Shown: piece by piece, positions 1 to 7,434 of the stretch
How the letters are laid out: the number at the start of each line of letters is the position of its first letter
How positions within the stretch are numbered: position 1 is the stretch's first letter
Assembly (NCBI GenBank): GCA_002344895.1
Contig: DDUR01000004.1
Location: 1-11,668 of the forward strand
DNA length: 11,668 nt
From: Ignavibacteria bacterium UBA2333
Lineage (GTDB): Bacteria; Bacteroidota; Ignavibacteria; Kapaibacteriales; Kapaibacteriaceae
Reading direction: 5' to 3'
Program-made: the position numbers and the translations under genes
The notes under the pieces: generated by a model
Told to the model about the DNA's origin: nothing
Databases searched by the model: none
The model's input: the letters and a program-made list of their open reading frames with translations, nothing else

Positions 1-113
1 ACGCTGGCCGACGCTGGCTGACGCGGGGTGACGCTGGCTGACGCTGGCTGACGCTGGCCGACGCGGGGTGACGCTGGCTGACGCGGGGTGACGCTGGCTG
101 ACGCGGGGTGACG
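1..113. repeat. 10-bp tandem repeat array, about 11 copies
   Basis: Eleven consecutive 10-base units fill positions 1-110, followed by a three-base start of a twelfth. There are three unit types: A = ACGCTGGCCG, B = ACGCTGGCTG, C = ACGCGGGGTG. They occur in the order A B C B B A C B C B C, so every unit begins ACGC and the last six bases vary. The array probably continues to the left of the window. Most units contain TGA and the period is not a multiple of three, so all three + frames are closed; it is not a + strand coding repeat. A near-identical 15-base piece of the C unit and its right flank (14 of 15 bases the same as 101-115) recurs at 1012-1026. Confidence 0.95.
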
Positions 114-158
114 GATGTAAATACAATATTTATTACCGAACTCTTGTACTTTGCACGG

Positions 159-683
159 ATGGACAATTCAGACATAGATGAAAGTAAGCAAAGTTTGAAG
201 CAGCCCGCTCCGAATACAAAAGTTCTGTATGACTACCATCTATCAGTTCTCGCCCGACAAAGGTCAGATTCGGATGCATTGGAGCGCAAGATTCAAGTTA
301 CGCTAAGCATTATCACACTGCTTGGAGGCGCAACAATCCTTTCTGTACCAGATCAGATGTCGACTACTGAAGCAGTTGTTCACGTACTAACAATCGTCGT
401 TGTCGTCGTCGCGATTTACCTCTGCATTCATGCTCTAATGCTTAGATCATACGTCGATACAACCAACCTAACGGCAATTAACGAATATTGCAAGGACAAG
501 AACGACGACGAAACAAGAGCGCAACTAATGAGTAACATGGCTCATAATTCTGACATCAATCATGAAGTTAACGAGGAAAGAGCTAGCATACTAAAGATAG
601 CGGTCAATCAACTACTACCCATTTTGTGTATTTTGATACTTATCATAGTTTGTTGCCGAATAATCAATTCTGTTGGAGGTTGA
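159..683 (+). CDS. Small membrane protein with three predicted helices, unknown function
   Basis: A 174-residue protein counted from the ATG at 159. Residues 1-45 are polar and likely helical, with a conspicuous YDYHLSVLARQR stretch. They are followed by hydrophobic segments at about 46-63 and 72-94 (the second very rich in Val/Ile), a charged middle portion (100-145) and a third hydrophobic segment at about 150-169 containing CCR. A longer reading from GTG 108 would begin inside the 10-bp repeat, so I prefer ATG 159; neither start has a clear ribosome binding site. The stretches I counted are 35-47% GC, visibly poorer in GC than the genes to the right. Two adjacent helices, a soluble middle and a C-terminal helix resemble the general layout of small membrane effectors such as PycTM/DUF5706 proteins. 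No signature residue proves this and no nucleotide cyclase is visible. It ends exactly where the next gene starts, so the two are almost certainly co-translated. Confidence 0.7.
   Translation: MDNSDIDESKQSLKQPAPNTKVLYDYHLSVLARQRSDSDALERKIQVTLSIITLLGGATILSVPDQMSTTEAVVHVLTIVVVVVAIYLCIHALMLRSYVDTTNLTAINEYCKDKNDDETRAQLMSNMAHNSDINHEVNEERASILKIAVNQLLPILCILILIIVCCRIINSVGG
675..679 (+). promoter_or_regulatory. Shine-Dalgarno site for the 56-residue protein
   Basis: GGAGG lies four bases before the ATG at 684, inside the last codons of the upstream gene. It is one of the stronger ribosome binding sites in the window and supports the small downstream frame as a real gene. Confidence 0.65.
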
Positions 684-854
684 ATGTCCACAAATCCCAA
701 GGGCTCGTCATCAAATAATCCTTCCAATGATGATTCAAGCAATGTCGAGATTCCAAAACCGAATCCAACATTAGATCGGTCGACGACTAGGAGTGATCCA
801 CGGCCTCCCTCAACGCGGATCATTACTCCAAACAACAACGACAAGAAGAAGTAA
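684..854 (+). CDS. 56-residue Ser/Asn/Pro-rich protein with basic tail, unknown function
   Basis: An open frame from ATG 684 to TAA 852-854. Its first base follows directly on the stop codon of the membrane-protein gene. The product starts MSTNPKGSSSNN, continues with an acidic DDSSNVE patch and a Pro/Thr/Arg-rich section (PRPPSTRII), and ends NNNDKKK. It has no hydrophobic segment, no cysteine and no expected fold, so it is probably disordered. The Shine-Dalgarno GGAGG at 675-679, zero spacing to the upstream gene and a hairpin nine bases after the stop argue that it is expressed as the second gene of a two-gene unit. I do not recognise a family. A role as a soluble partner of the membrane protein is inferred only from the coupling. 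It could be missed by annotation because of its length. Confidence 0.65.
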   Translation: MSTNPKGSSSNNPSNDDSSNVEIPKPNPTLDRSTTRSDPRPPSTRIITPNNNDKKK

Positions 855-863
855 CATGCACAA

Positions 864-891
864 CATTTCTGCGATCTAGCTCGCAGAAATG
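864..891 (+). terminator. Perfect 11-bp hairpin after the small-gene pair
   Basis: CATTTCTGCGA (864-874) and TCGCAGAAATG (881-891) are exact reverse complements around a six-base loop. The hairpin starts nine bases after the stop codon of the 56-residue protein. No T-run follows on the + strand, so it may stabilise the 3' end or act as a Rho-assisted stop rather than a classical intrinsic terminator. Confidence 0.5.
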
Positions 892-961
892 AGTGTGGAT
901 TCAACAACTTTGCGATCGTTGTTCGACGCGCGTTTAAGCTGCAGAGTTCGGAGCTTAACCC

Positions 962-1002
962 AGGTGCCCGGGAGTAAGGTATCCCTGGCAACTCACCCAG
1001 AG
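962..1002. repeat. Degenerate copy of the 1034-1074 hairpin element
   Basis: Ungapped alignment with 1034-1074 gives 30 of 41 identical bases. The two begin alike (AGGTGCC) and end alike (CCC.GAG). This copy has lost most of its internal pairing. The two copies start 72 bp apart, with the echo of the 10-bp repeat between them. Confidence 0.6.
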
Positions 1003-1033
1003 AAAAGCTAAACGCAGGGTGACGGACGAAGGA

Positions 1034-1077
1034 AGGTGCCGGGGACCAAAAGGTCCCCGGCACCTCTCCCGGAGAAT
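1034..1077 (-). terminator. 14-bp perfect stem with attached palindrome arm; possible terminator of the T9SS gene
   Basis: AGGTGCCGGGGACC (1034-1047) pairs perfectly with 1052-1065 across an AAAA loop. The adjoining 1066-1077 is CTCCCGGAGAAT, exactly one arm of the palindrome family found at 8292-8865 and 11410-11574. Read on the - strand, the stem lies about 90 bases past the stop of the T9SS gene and is followed by TTCCTTCGTCC, only moderately T-rich. A terminator role is therefore plausible but not proven. Structurally it is a 'lone arm plus hairpin', like the 41-bp elements elsewhere, but with a different hairpin sequence. Confidence 0.55.
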
Positions 1078-1104
1078 GGGACGAGAATGGGATGAGAATG
1101 AGCT
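1072..1104. repeat. 11-bp tandem triplication at a palindrome arm edge
   Basis: GAGAATGGGAC, GAGAATGGGAT and GAGAATGAGCT follow one another at 1072, 1083 and 1094. The first unit starts inside the palindrome arm CTCCCGGAGAAT; the base before it breaks the repeat, so the left edge is fixed within the arm. Confidence 0.8.
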
Positions 1105-1157
1105 TGCGTCGCTCTATCGCATGGATTTTTCCTCTCTCCCCCACCCGAACGACGTTG

Positions 1158-3674
1158 TTATCGACGTACGTGAAGTGGTACTGAACGGACGGTACCGTCA
1201 GCTGTGCGTATCTGGATGCTGTATGATCCTGATAGAAGGTTTGCCGTGTTCAGAACAAAGCGAGCATCTGCGCCAAGGCTGTGACTGCTGCGAGCAACGA
1301 GCTGACCTGTGATGTTTACGACTTGAACGTCGATTACACCGTGTAATCCGGGCAGCGTTACTGCTACATCATCAGATGCCGGTTGTGGCGCAATGCGATA
1401 CGTCGTTGCAGGGTCCTCGTCTGTTGACGTTACCGGTGGGGCTTCACCACGCAACACAACACGCTCAACGTAGAACGGGAAGTCATTCATGAGCCATGCA
1501 ACGCGCATGGCAGCAGCCGAACTACCTGACGCAGTTGGTGCATATCGCACCGTGATCCGCAGTGGCTCATATCCATCAAGAATGGCTGGAAGGGTCGGTG
1601 TCGTTTCTACTACGGTGTACGGACCGGCTGCAAGGTCAACAGAATTGACCCACATTCCCCCGTCTACGATGTGGTAGACTTCGATTGTTGTATCGCGTGA
1701 TGTACCAACTCCGACAGTACCAAAGTTTACGATGTCGCGCCCATCGTCTTGTGATGAGACGGCAACGACTGGTAGGCTGACGGTGTTGTCCTCTGAGATA
1801 ATCGTGAGTATGGCGCGCTGAATACGTCCGTCATGTGGTGATGCCGAGACAGAAAGGTTGAGTTCTGCACCTGCAGCAAGTGTGAACGGGAGCTCGGGAT
1901 AACCGTCGACGTGAAAGACTGCCTGGTCGTCACCCACAACCCAAATTGCCTGAATCTCCAACGGCTCGTTTGAAGTGTTCCGAACCAGACCAACAACACT
2001 GCTGTCCGTTGTTTCGAGAATGGGCACCTGGCCAAAGTCTATCGCACGATATGGTGTTGTTATTGCTCCGTCACCCTCGGACACGGCCGTCCCCGTTACA
2101 TGAACAACCGGATCAATGTCAGAGTCGGTGTCAAAGACGAGGGCAGACCAAAGATCGGCCGTCTCAACTGGTGCAAATCGAAGTGTGACATTGAGTGATT
2201 GACCTGGCCGAATGGTCACACCAGCTACGTCCGAAACAACAGATACGGCAGGTGACGACGTCGGACGCACTTGCCGAAGTACAACGTCGGCCGTTCCTTC
2301 ATTCCGAAGAAAGTTTACGAGTGTTGTGTCACGAACTGTGCCAGGCTCGATGATGCCAAACTCAATGATGCGACGATCTGCAACAAGGACTCCCCCATCA
2401 ACAACTGTCACAGTACAGGCAACGGATGTCACGAATCCACAATCATTTGTCACAACGACATCATACGTTCCAGCGTCGACAGATCGGACAGGCCAGAAAA
2501 CAAGGATACTATCCGTTGCACCTGGGATGATGACGCCGTTTTTCCGCCATTGATACCGGTCATCGTCACCACCACGCGTTGATACGCGCAACATCGTTTT
2601 CGACCCTACAACAAGGTTCCGTTCTTCATCAAGGTTGCGCGTGAATATTGGAAGCGAACAATCTGCCTCACCGCGAAGAGCATAACCGGTGATTCCAACG
2701 GCGTGGACGTATTCTCCAGCGACGGCAACTGATGTGAGTGGTGGACCATCAACACGCTCATCAACGGCTGTCCACGTGCGTCCACCATCGGCCGTTTGGG
2801 CCACGGTTTGAACAAAGACAATCTTGCCCCCTTGCTCCTTAACCTGATGTCCAACAATGTATCCGTTCCACAGATCACGCATCGACATTGCATTGACTGT
2901 TTGAAGTACATGAGGATACGTCGACCACGTTTGGCCACCATCAAACGACTGATACGCAATTCCCGTTGCAAGGGCTGGCACTGTTCCAACGGCAAGGATA
3001 ACATTTGATGCCAAGTGGCGAACATCTGTTAACGTGATGAGCTCTTCCGTTGTGAGAGCGTGTTTCCAGGACTGGCCACCATCGGTGGTGGTGAGCACTA
3101 CACCCTTACCAGTTGACCAGGCAGTTTCTTCACCGCCAACAGCTACACCGCGTAACTCGTTATAAAAATGTACAGCGTAGAGCGTGTGGTTGATAATGCC
3201 GTTTGCTGGGTTGGGTATTCTCGACCACGTTTTACCGCCGTCCGTTGTACGATGAATTCGACCGGAATCAAGTTGGTGATTTGTGCCAACGGCAATTCCG
3301 ACCGTGTCATTCACAAAAAAGACATCGGTGAGACTTGATGTATGATCAACAAAATGCCGATTCCAAACCCAGCCACCGATGGTTGTTCCAAAGTAGGTGC
3401 CGATACTACTGACGGCATGCCACGTCGTACCACTTTTTACATCAACGGCAGTAAGATGATCGCCGATATCGGTTCGACCAAGGGTCCACGTGGCACCACC
3501 GGTTGTTGTGCGAATGACCGTTCCATCGTCACCCACGGCGACGCCATGAAGTGGGTCACTGAATCCAACGGAACGAAGTGACTTTTCCGTCGGCATCGGC
3601 CGAACGGACCAATCTGCCTGAGCAGAGAAGCTGATTGCGAACAGCGTTAGGGCTGTTAAAAAGAAGCGAAACAT
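1158..3674 (-). CDS. Secreted propeller / Ig-like / ASH-domain protein with T9SS sorting domain
   Basis: An 838-residue protein. The start is ATG 3674, which begins a signal peptide (MFRFFLTALTLFAISFSAQA, cleavage about 20/21). A longer open frame to 3866 would overlap the divergent gene and is rejected. Residues about 22-335 form a Ycf48/BNR-type beta-propeller with repeated T.DGG.TW signatures (for example RTTDGGKTW near 142-150, TTTDGGQSW near 195-203, TADGGRTW near 294-301). Residues about 340-425 look like an Ig-like domain (YQWRKNGVIIPGAT, AGTYDVVVTN) with several cysteines. Three ASH/choice-of-anchor-D-like modules follow at about 435-530, 543-640 and 646-745, each opening with an (I/V).FG motif and a T.RDTT-like stretch. 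The last 80 residues (YRIAPQPASDDV, VQVVNITGQLV, SGSYSIQI) fit a T9SS type A sorting domain. The protein is probably exported by Sec, crosses the outer membrane through T9SS and becomes surface-bound or released. Exact role unknown. Confidence 0.9.
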   Translation of the reverse strand: MFRFFLTALTLFAISFSAQADWSVRPMPTEKSLRSVGFSDPLHGVAVGDDGTVIRTTTGGATWTLGRTDIGDHLTAVDVKSGTTWHAVSSIGTYFGTTIGGWVWNRHFVDHTSSLTDVFFVNDTVGIAVGTNHQLDSGRIHRTTDGGKTWSRIPNPANGIINHTLYAVHFYNELRGVAVGGEETAWSTGKGVVLTTTDGGQSWKHALTTEELITLTDVRHLASNVILAVGTVPALATGIAYQSFDGGQTWSTYPHVLQTVNAMSMRDLWNGYIVGHQVKEQGGKIVFVQTVAQTADGGRTWTAVDERVDGPPLTSVAVAGEYVHAVGITGYALRGEADCSLPIFTRNLDEERNLVVGSKTMLRVSTRGGDDDRYQWRKNGVIIPGATDSILVFWPVRSVDAGTYDVVVTNDCGFVTSVACTVTVVDGGVLVADRRIIEFGIIEPGTVRDTTLVNFLRNEGTADVVLRQVRPTSSPAVSVVSDVAGVTIRPGQSLNVTLRFAPVETADLWSALVFDTDSDIDPVVHVTGTAVSEGDGAITTPYRAIDFGQVPILETTDSSVVGLVRNTSNEPLEIQAIWVVGDDQAVFHVDGYPELPFTLAAGAELNLSVSASPHDGRIQRAILTIISEDNTVSLPVVAVSSQDDGRDIVNFGTVGVGTSRDTTIEVYHIVDGGMWVNSVDLAAGPYTVVETTPTLPAILDGYEPLRITVRYAPTASGSSAAAMRVAWLMNDFPFYVERVVLRGEAPPVTSTDEDPATTYRIAPQPASDDVAVTLPGLHGVIDVQVVNITGQLVARSSHSLGADARFVLNTANLLSGSYSIQIRTADGTVRSVPLHVRR

Positions 3675-3779
3675 GATACATTCCAGACTGTGTGGTTGGT
3701 TTGACGTTCTTGGTTGGACAAAGACGCGACAAGGCGGTGGGTTGTTCGTACCACGTTTCTCCCAATCTTCGCAGTCGAA
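3675..3779. promoter_or_regulatory. Divergent intergenic region, promoters for both flanking genes expected
   Basis: These 105 bp separate two divergently transcribed genes and must hold both promoters unless one lies further inside. It contains two similar GGTTGG-type stretches (around 3694 and 3710). I could not find a convincing Bacteroidota -7/-33 promoter pair or a strong ribosome binding site for either gene. Confidence 0.4.
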
Positions 3780-5285
3780 ATGCGTACATCCGACGATCTT
3801 TTCCGACTCATCCATTCCCTTTCCCGAACGGAAAAGGGCTACTTCCGTAAGTACTGCGCCCGTCACGTTATTGGTGGCGAGAATGATTACGTAGCCCTTT
3901 TTGATGCCCTTGAGTCGATGGACACCTTTGATGAAGCCAAACTCAAGGCACTACTCGGAGATCATCCGGCGGCAAAACGGCTTGCAGCCTCAAAGCACTA
4001 TCTGTTTCAGCAGATCCTGGAGGCCATGCGTCTCTATCACGCCTCGTCATCGACGGAACGTCAGATCGTCGAATTACTCGAGGACGCAGACTTTCTGTGG
4101 GAGAAAGCGTTGTACGACCTTGCAATGCGAAGAGTTACGAAGGCGCGTGAGCTTGCTGTTGCACACGACGAGTATGCCTTTTGGTTAAAGACGATTTCGT
4201 GGTACAAGAACTACCGGCATGTGGTTCTTGAGCGTCCTGAGAGTGACGGAAGCACAGACCCTCTCTCGAAGGAGCAGCTTGACGTGATGAACCTTCTGAA
4301 GTCAACGATTGAGTACGAGGAGCTTGGCAACCTTTTCCACTATCACCTCCTTCGCAGTACACACGGTGATGCTGACGGCAGTTCAGCCCGATGGATCGCT
4401 CAACTTGGTGAACATGAACTCTTACAAGATATTGAGAAGGCCAACTCTCGTCCGGCACGCCTAAACTTTCATCTTGCTCTTTCGAACTGGCACTATTACC
4501 ACACACATAACACGGAAGCTGCACTATATCATGCCCAGGCATTACTCGACATGATGGAGGCAGATCCTGAGATTGCAGCAGCCCGACCCGACTGGCCACT
4601 GACCTTCCTACAAATGTGGCTTCAGCGCAATATTGAGGCCGGACGTTATGATGCCTATCTCACACGTATTGATGATCTCTGGGCAGATCATGGTAAAAGG
4701 CCAACACGGAACATTGAGGTAAAACGCTTCTTTCGTGCTATGAACACGGAAGCTGTTTATGCGCTGAGGTCAGGCGACGTTACGCGTATTGACGAGCGCT
4801 ATGACTTTATACGCACACGTTATGCAGCTCTGCGTGAACGCATACCAGCGCAGTCCAGAATCGCCGGCGCTTTTTTATATGCACGACTTTTTGCGGATGC
4901 GAGTCGTTGGACGGAGGCTGGCCATTGGCTGCGATATGTTGGTATGGAGGACGACGAGCTCCGTCCGGATCTCCATGCCGCAGCACGGATCATTCGTATG
5001 CGACAGGCAACTGTTGAAGGCGATAGAGATCTTCTTCGAACCACATCTCGATCACTCAAACGATTCCTCTCCGTGCGCAACATGGCTACGTCACGCACGG
5101 AGGCAGCCCTATCATTGTTTCGTCGATTATCCGACGTGCTTACACCGATTCAACGTCGATCGTTATTTGACGAGATACGCCGACGTCTCGACAGCCATCC
5201 TACAACTGATCCATTTGATCCCATTGGATCAGCAGGACTGCACGAGTGGCTCGATGTCATCGCGCCACCACGCCAAGAACGGTAG
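3780..5285 (+). CDS. 501-residue helical protein of unnamed Bacteroidota-type family, possibly TPR-like
   Basis: The start is ATG 3780, beginning MRTSDDLFRLIHSLSRTEKGYFRKYC, which looks like a family N-terminus; a 22-residue upstream extension would run into the divergent promoter region. The protein is soluble, with no signal peptide or membrane segment, rich in Leu, Ala, Arg and Glu, and appears to be almost wholly alpha-helical with regularly spaced aromatic residues (YHYHLL, WHYYHTHN, YARLFADASRW). This suggests a helical-repeat (TPR-like) solenoid. I recall similar N-terminal sequences from Bacteroidota hypothetical proteins (SDDLF.LI.SL...EK.YF), but no function is known to me. No catalytic motif is visible. 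A scaffold or regulator role is an inference. It is transcribed away from the first T9SS gene, and its 3' end overlaps that of the second by 29 bp. Confidence 0.85.
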   Translation: MRTSDDLFRLIHSLSRTEKGYFRKYCARHVIGGENDYVALFDALESMDTFDEAKLKALLGDHPAAKRLAASKHYLFQQILEAMRLYHASSSTERQIVELLEDADFLWEKALYDLAMRRVTKARELAVAHDEYAFWLKTISWYKNYRHVVLERPESDGSTDPLSKEQLDVMNLLKSTIEYEELGNLFHYHLLRSTHGDADGSSARWIAQLGEHELLQDIEKANSRPARLNFHLALSNWHYYHTHNTEAALYHAQALLDMMEADPEIAAARPDWPLTFLQMWLQRNIEAGRYDAYLTRIDDLWADHGKRPTRNIEVKRFFRAMNTEAVYALRSGDVTRIDERYDFIRTRYAALRERIPAQSRIAGAFLYARLFADASRWTEAGHWLRYVGMEDDELRPDLHAAARIIRMRQATVEGDRDLLRTTSRSLKRFLSVRNMATSRTEAALSLFRRLSDVLTPIQRRSLFDEIRRRLDSHPTTDPFDPIGSAGLHEWLDVIAPPRQER

Positions 5286-7407
5286 ACGTTTCGGTTTGTG
5301 TTGTAAACTTTACGAGATACACTCCACTGATGGATCCGATGTAGACGGTTGACATACCATCAACAACGTCGGAATTCCCACGAATGAGTGTTCGTCCCAT
5401 TATATCGACAACTTCGTACGTTACAGCCCCTTCTTGAAGCCCCTTAACCATAACTCGCTGAGGATCATCAGTGGTAAGGAGCGAAAGGGGCGAAGGGCCA
5501 GCAGCTTTGTTGACAACGCTCGTCGTTATGTCGGCCAAAAGGACATCACCACGAAATGTTGTTGCCATCAGACCTCTACCGGCTTTCCATCGTAGGGAAA
5601 CCACAACATCACGATCAATAATATCAAGAAGTGGATCAGTTTCGTTTGCCTTGATATAATACAGGCCATCGGCCGTCGCATAGTAGAAGTCACCATTCCC
5701 ATCAAACTCAACATCCCAAAGTGTTTCATTCGTCCAATCACCCAAGGACAGTGTTGACCAGGTGACACCCCCGTCGTTGGATCTACGCAGTGTAAAGTTA
5801 CGCTGCGATTCAACCGTTATACAGGAAACTTGTTGTGGATCGGTCGGACTACACCATAGTTCAGCAACAGGTTCGCCGAAGTTGGCAATCGGTTCTGGCA
5901 TACTTGATGATTCAAGTACTGCGATACCACGATTGGTGCCCACGTACATCTTCCCGTCTACCGACCATGCAGAGCGGAACACTGAAAGTTGCGGTGAACT
6001 TGGAACTACAACAGTCCACGTAGCTCCGCCATCTGTTGACCTCACATAGTCTGATGGTGTCGCACCGAAAACGGTGCCATCGGGTGCGACATCAACACCC
6101 AGTGGGAATGCCGGTTGCACTGGTTGACCGGGCACAGTTGCTGCAGCAAACGACTCTCCATTGTTCACTGAGAATGTCATTCCTGAACGAGTGATTAACA
6201 ACCATTGATCATCTCGGATATGTCGAGCTTCTTCAAACGCAGTGATTCCAACCGTTGTGGGTACACGAACATCCGAGAGTTGCCACGGTTCGGAAGAACT
6301 CACCTGTGAGTACTGAACATCACCAAGGACTGTAGGTGCAACAATCCTGCCTGATGAAGAAACATCTGACCGCAGCACGCTGATGGCTCGAAGCCCATCG
6401 CCGAGAGCTTGCCACTCAGCACCATTCGTCGATGAAACAAGCGGTGCTGCTAACGATGATAACATTAGAGTTTTTGATCCGAGTGCGATGAGATCACGAA
6501 AGCCTATGGCATCCTGTCCTTCACCTACGGATTCCCAGGATGTGGCACCGTTCTCAAATTTCTGGGTAACGACATCCCTTCCATCACCGTCGTTATCGTA
6601 CACAACAACCATATCGCCATCGTGTGAACCCGCGGCACAGATTCGCAATGGAGTTGAGTACGTAGCCGGGGCATAACCATCGGCCACGGGCGACCATTGT
6701 TGCGTTGTGAATTCGTATCGGAATGCGCCCAACTCAGTAGCAACGGCGATCGTACCGCCAAGGGCTGCGCCCGTCCAATGTGTGGTACCTGCTGGTGGCT
6801 GCAGAGGCGTCCATACATCCGAGTCGCCACCCCCACGCATTGTAATCTCAGTCGACGTCATCACATACAAACGTCGTTCACTGTCTTCGAGTACCTGCTC
6901 TGGAAGTTTCGGCACTGATCCATCAGTACCAAAACTCTGACCAAAATCTAGACTCTTCCAGACAGCAACATTATTCTCCATTTCCACAAATCCAAAAAGT
7001 GTACCATCGGATCTACCGAAGAGACGAAAGTTCCTGCCACGTGCGATTTCTGGAACGGGGATGACACCCCAGGAGTTACCGCCATTTGTGCTGAAATGAA
7101 TATCGAAATCTTGTGACGTACCTGCATAGACGACAACAAGATCAGCTCCGAATGGAGTTGGGCAAACGGCCATGCGCATTCGCTGTCGGAATAACAATGG
7201 AGTAATATCTGTCCACTGCTTCTCTGACTGATTTATCCGTGCGAAAGTATAGTCGAGATCAGCATAGATCGACCCATTGGGGGACACTATAAACTCATCA
7301 ACAAGACCACCATCAAGCCCACTCCGGAGAGGACTCCATGAAAGCGACTGAGCGGACAAGGCAATGGAGGTTACAACGAAAAGAACACAAGCAACAAACG
7401 TGTGCAT
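5257..7407 (-). CDS. Secreted BNR/sortilin-type propeller protein with T9SS sorting domain
   Basis: A 716-residue protein starting at ATG 7407. Residues 1-20 (MHTFVACVLFVVTSIALSAQ) form a signal peptide. The main body (about 22-640) has scattered propeller signatures: HFSTNGGNSWG near 104-114, VRSTDGGATW near 455-464 and RRSNDGGVTW near 541-550, plus many G.(I/L/V)Y.(G/A)T blade motifs. Unlike its two neighbours it has no obvious ASH or Ig domain. The final ~70 residues (VTYEVVDIMGRTLIRG, SGVYLVKFTT) match a T9SS type A sorting domain, although the usual P.P motif at its start is not clear. The gene lies 27 bp downstream of gluQ on the same strand, so the two may share a transcript. Its last 29 bases overlap the convergent helical-protein gene. 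Likely surface-exposed or secreted; ligand unknown. Confidence 0.88.
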   Translation of the reverse strand: MHTFVACVLFVVTSIALSAQSLSWSPLRSGLDGGLVDEFIVSPNGSIYADLDYTFARINQSEKQWTDITPLLFRQRMRMAVCPTPFGADLVVVYAGTSQDFDIHFSTNGGNSWGVIPVPEIARGRNFRLFGRSDGTLFGFVEMENNVAVWKSLDFGQSFGTDGSVPKLPEQVLEDSERRLYVMTSTEITMRGGGDSDVWTPLQPPAGTTHWTGAALGGTIAVATELGAFRYEFTTQQWSPVADGYAPATYSTPLRICAAGSHDGDMVVVYDNDGDGRDVVTQKFENGATSWESVGEGQDAIGFRDLIALGSKTLMLSSLAAPLVSSTNGAEWQALGDGLRAISVLRSDVSSSGRIVAPTVLGDVQYSQVSSSEPWQLSDVRVPTTVGITAFEEARHIRDDQWLLITRSGMTFSVNNGESFAAATVPGQPVQPAFPLGVDVAPDGTVFGATPSDYVRSTDGGATWTVVVPSSPQLSVFRSAWSVDGKMYVGTNRGIAVLESSSMPEPIANFGEPVAELWCSPTDPQQVSCITVESQRNFTLRRSNDGGVTWSTLSLGDWTNETLWDVEFDGNGDFYYATADGLYYIKANETDPLLDIIDRDVVVSLRWKAGRGLMATTFRGDVLLADITTSVVNKAAGPSPLSLLTTDDPQRVMVKGLQEGAVTYEVVDIMGRTLIRGNSDVVDGMSTVYIGSISGVYLVKFTTQTETSTVLGVVAR

Positions 7408-7434
7408 ACAATCCCCAGGAAGACAGTAGTGGGT

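Larger units (their letters stand above)
855..1157. other. Hairpin-rich spacer between two convergent transcription units
   Basis: This 303-bp stretch separates the + strand cassette from the 3' end of the - strand T9SS gene. I see no credible gene in it. It contains a perfect 11-bp stem (864-891), a degenerate 41-bp repeat copy (962-1002), a 15-base echo of the left-edge tandem repeat (1012-1026), a perfect 14-bp GC-rich stem with an attached palindrome arm (1034-1077) and an 11-bp tandem triplication (1072-1104). Open frames across it (for example - strand 608-1144) are read-through of repeats and shadow the real + strand genes. Confidence 0.8.

Noticed and set aside
608..1144. 178-codon - strand frame
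   Set aside because: It is antisense to the end of the membrane-protein gene and the 56-residue gene and runs through the hairpin repeats; its SPGE-type words come from the palindrome.
3714..3779. 22-residue N-terminal extension of the helical protein
   Set aside because: It lies in the divergent promoter region and precedes the recognisable family N-terminus at ATG 3780.
3675..3866. 64-residue N-terminal extension of the first T9SS protein
   Set aside because: It would hide the signal peptide and overlap the start of the divergent gene; ATG 3674 starts a clear signal sequence.
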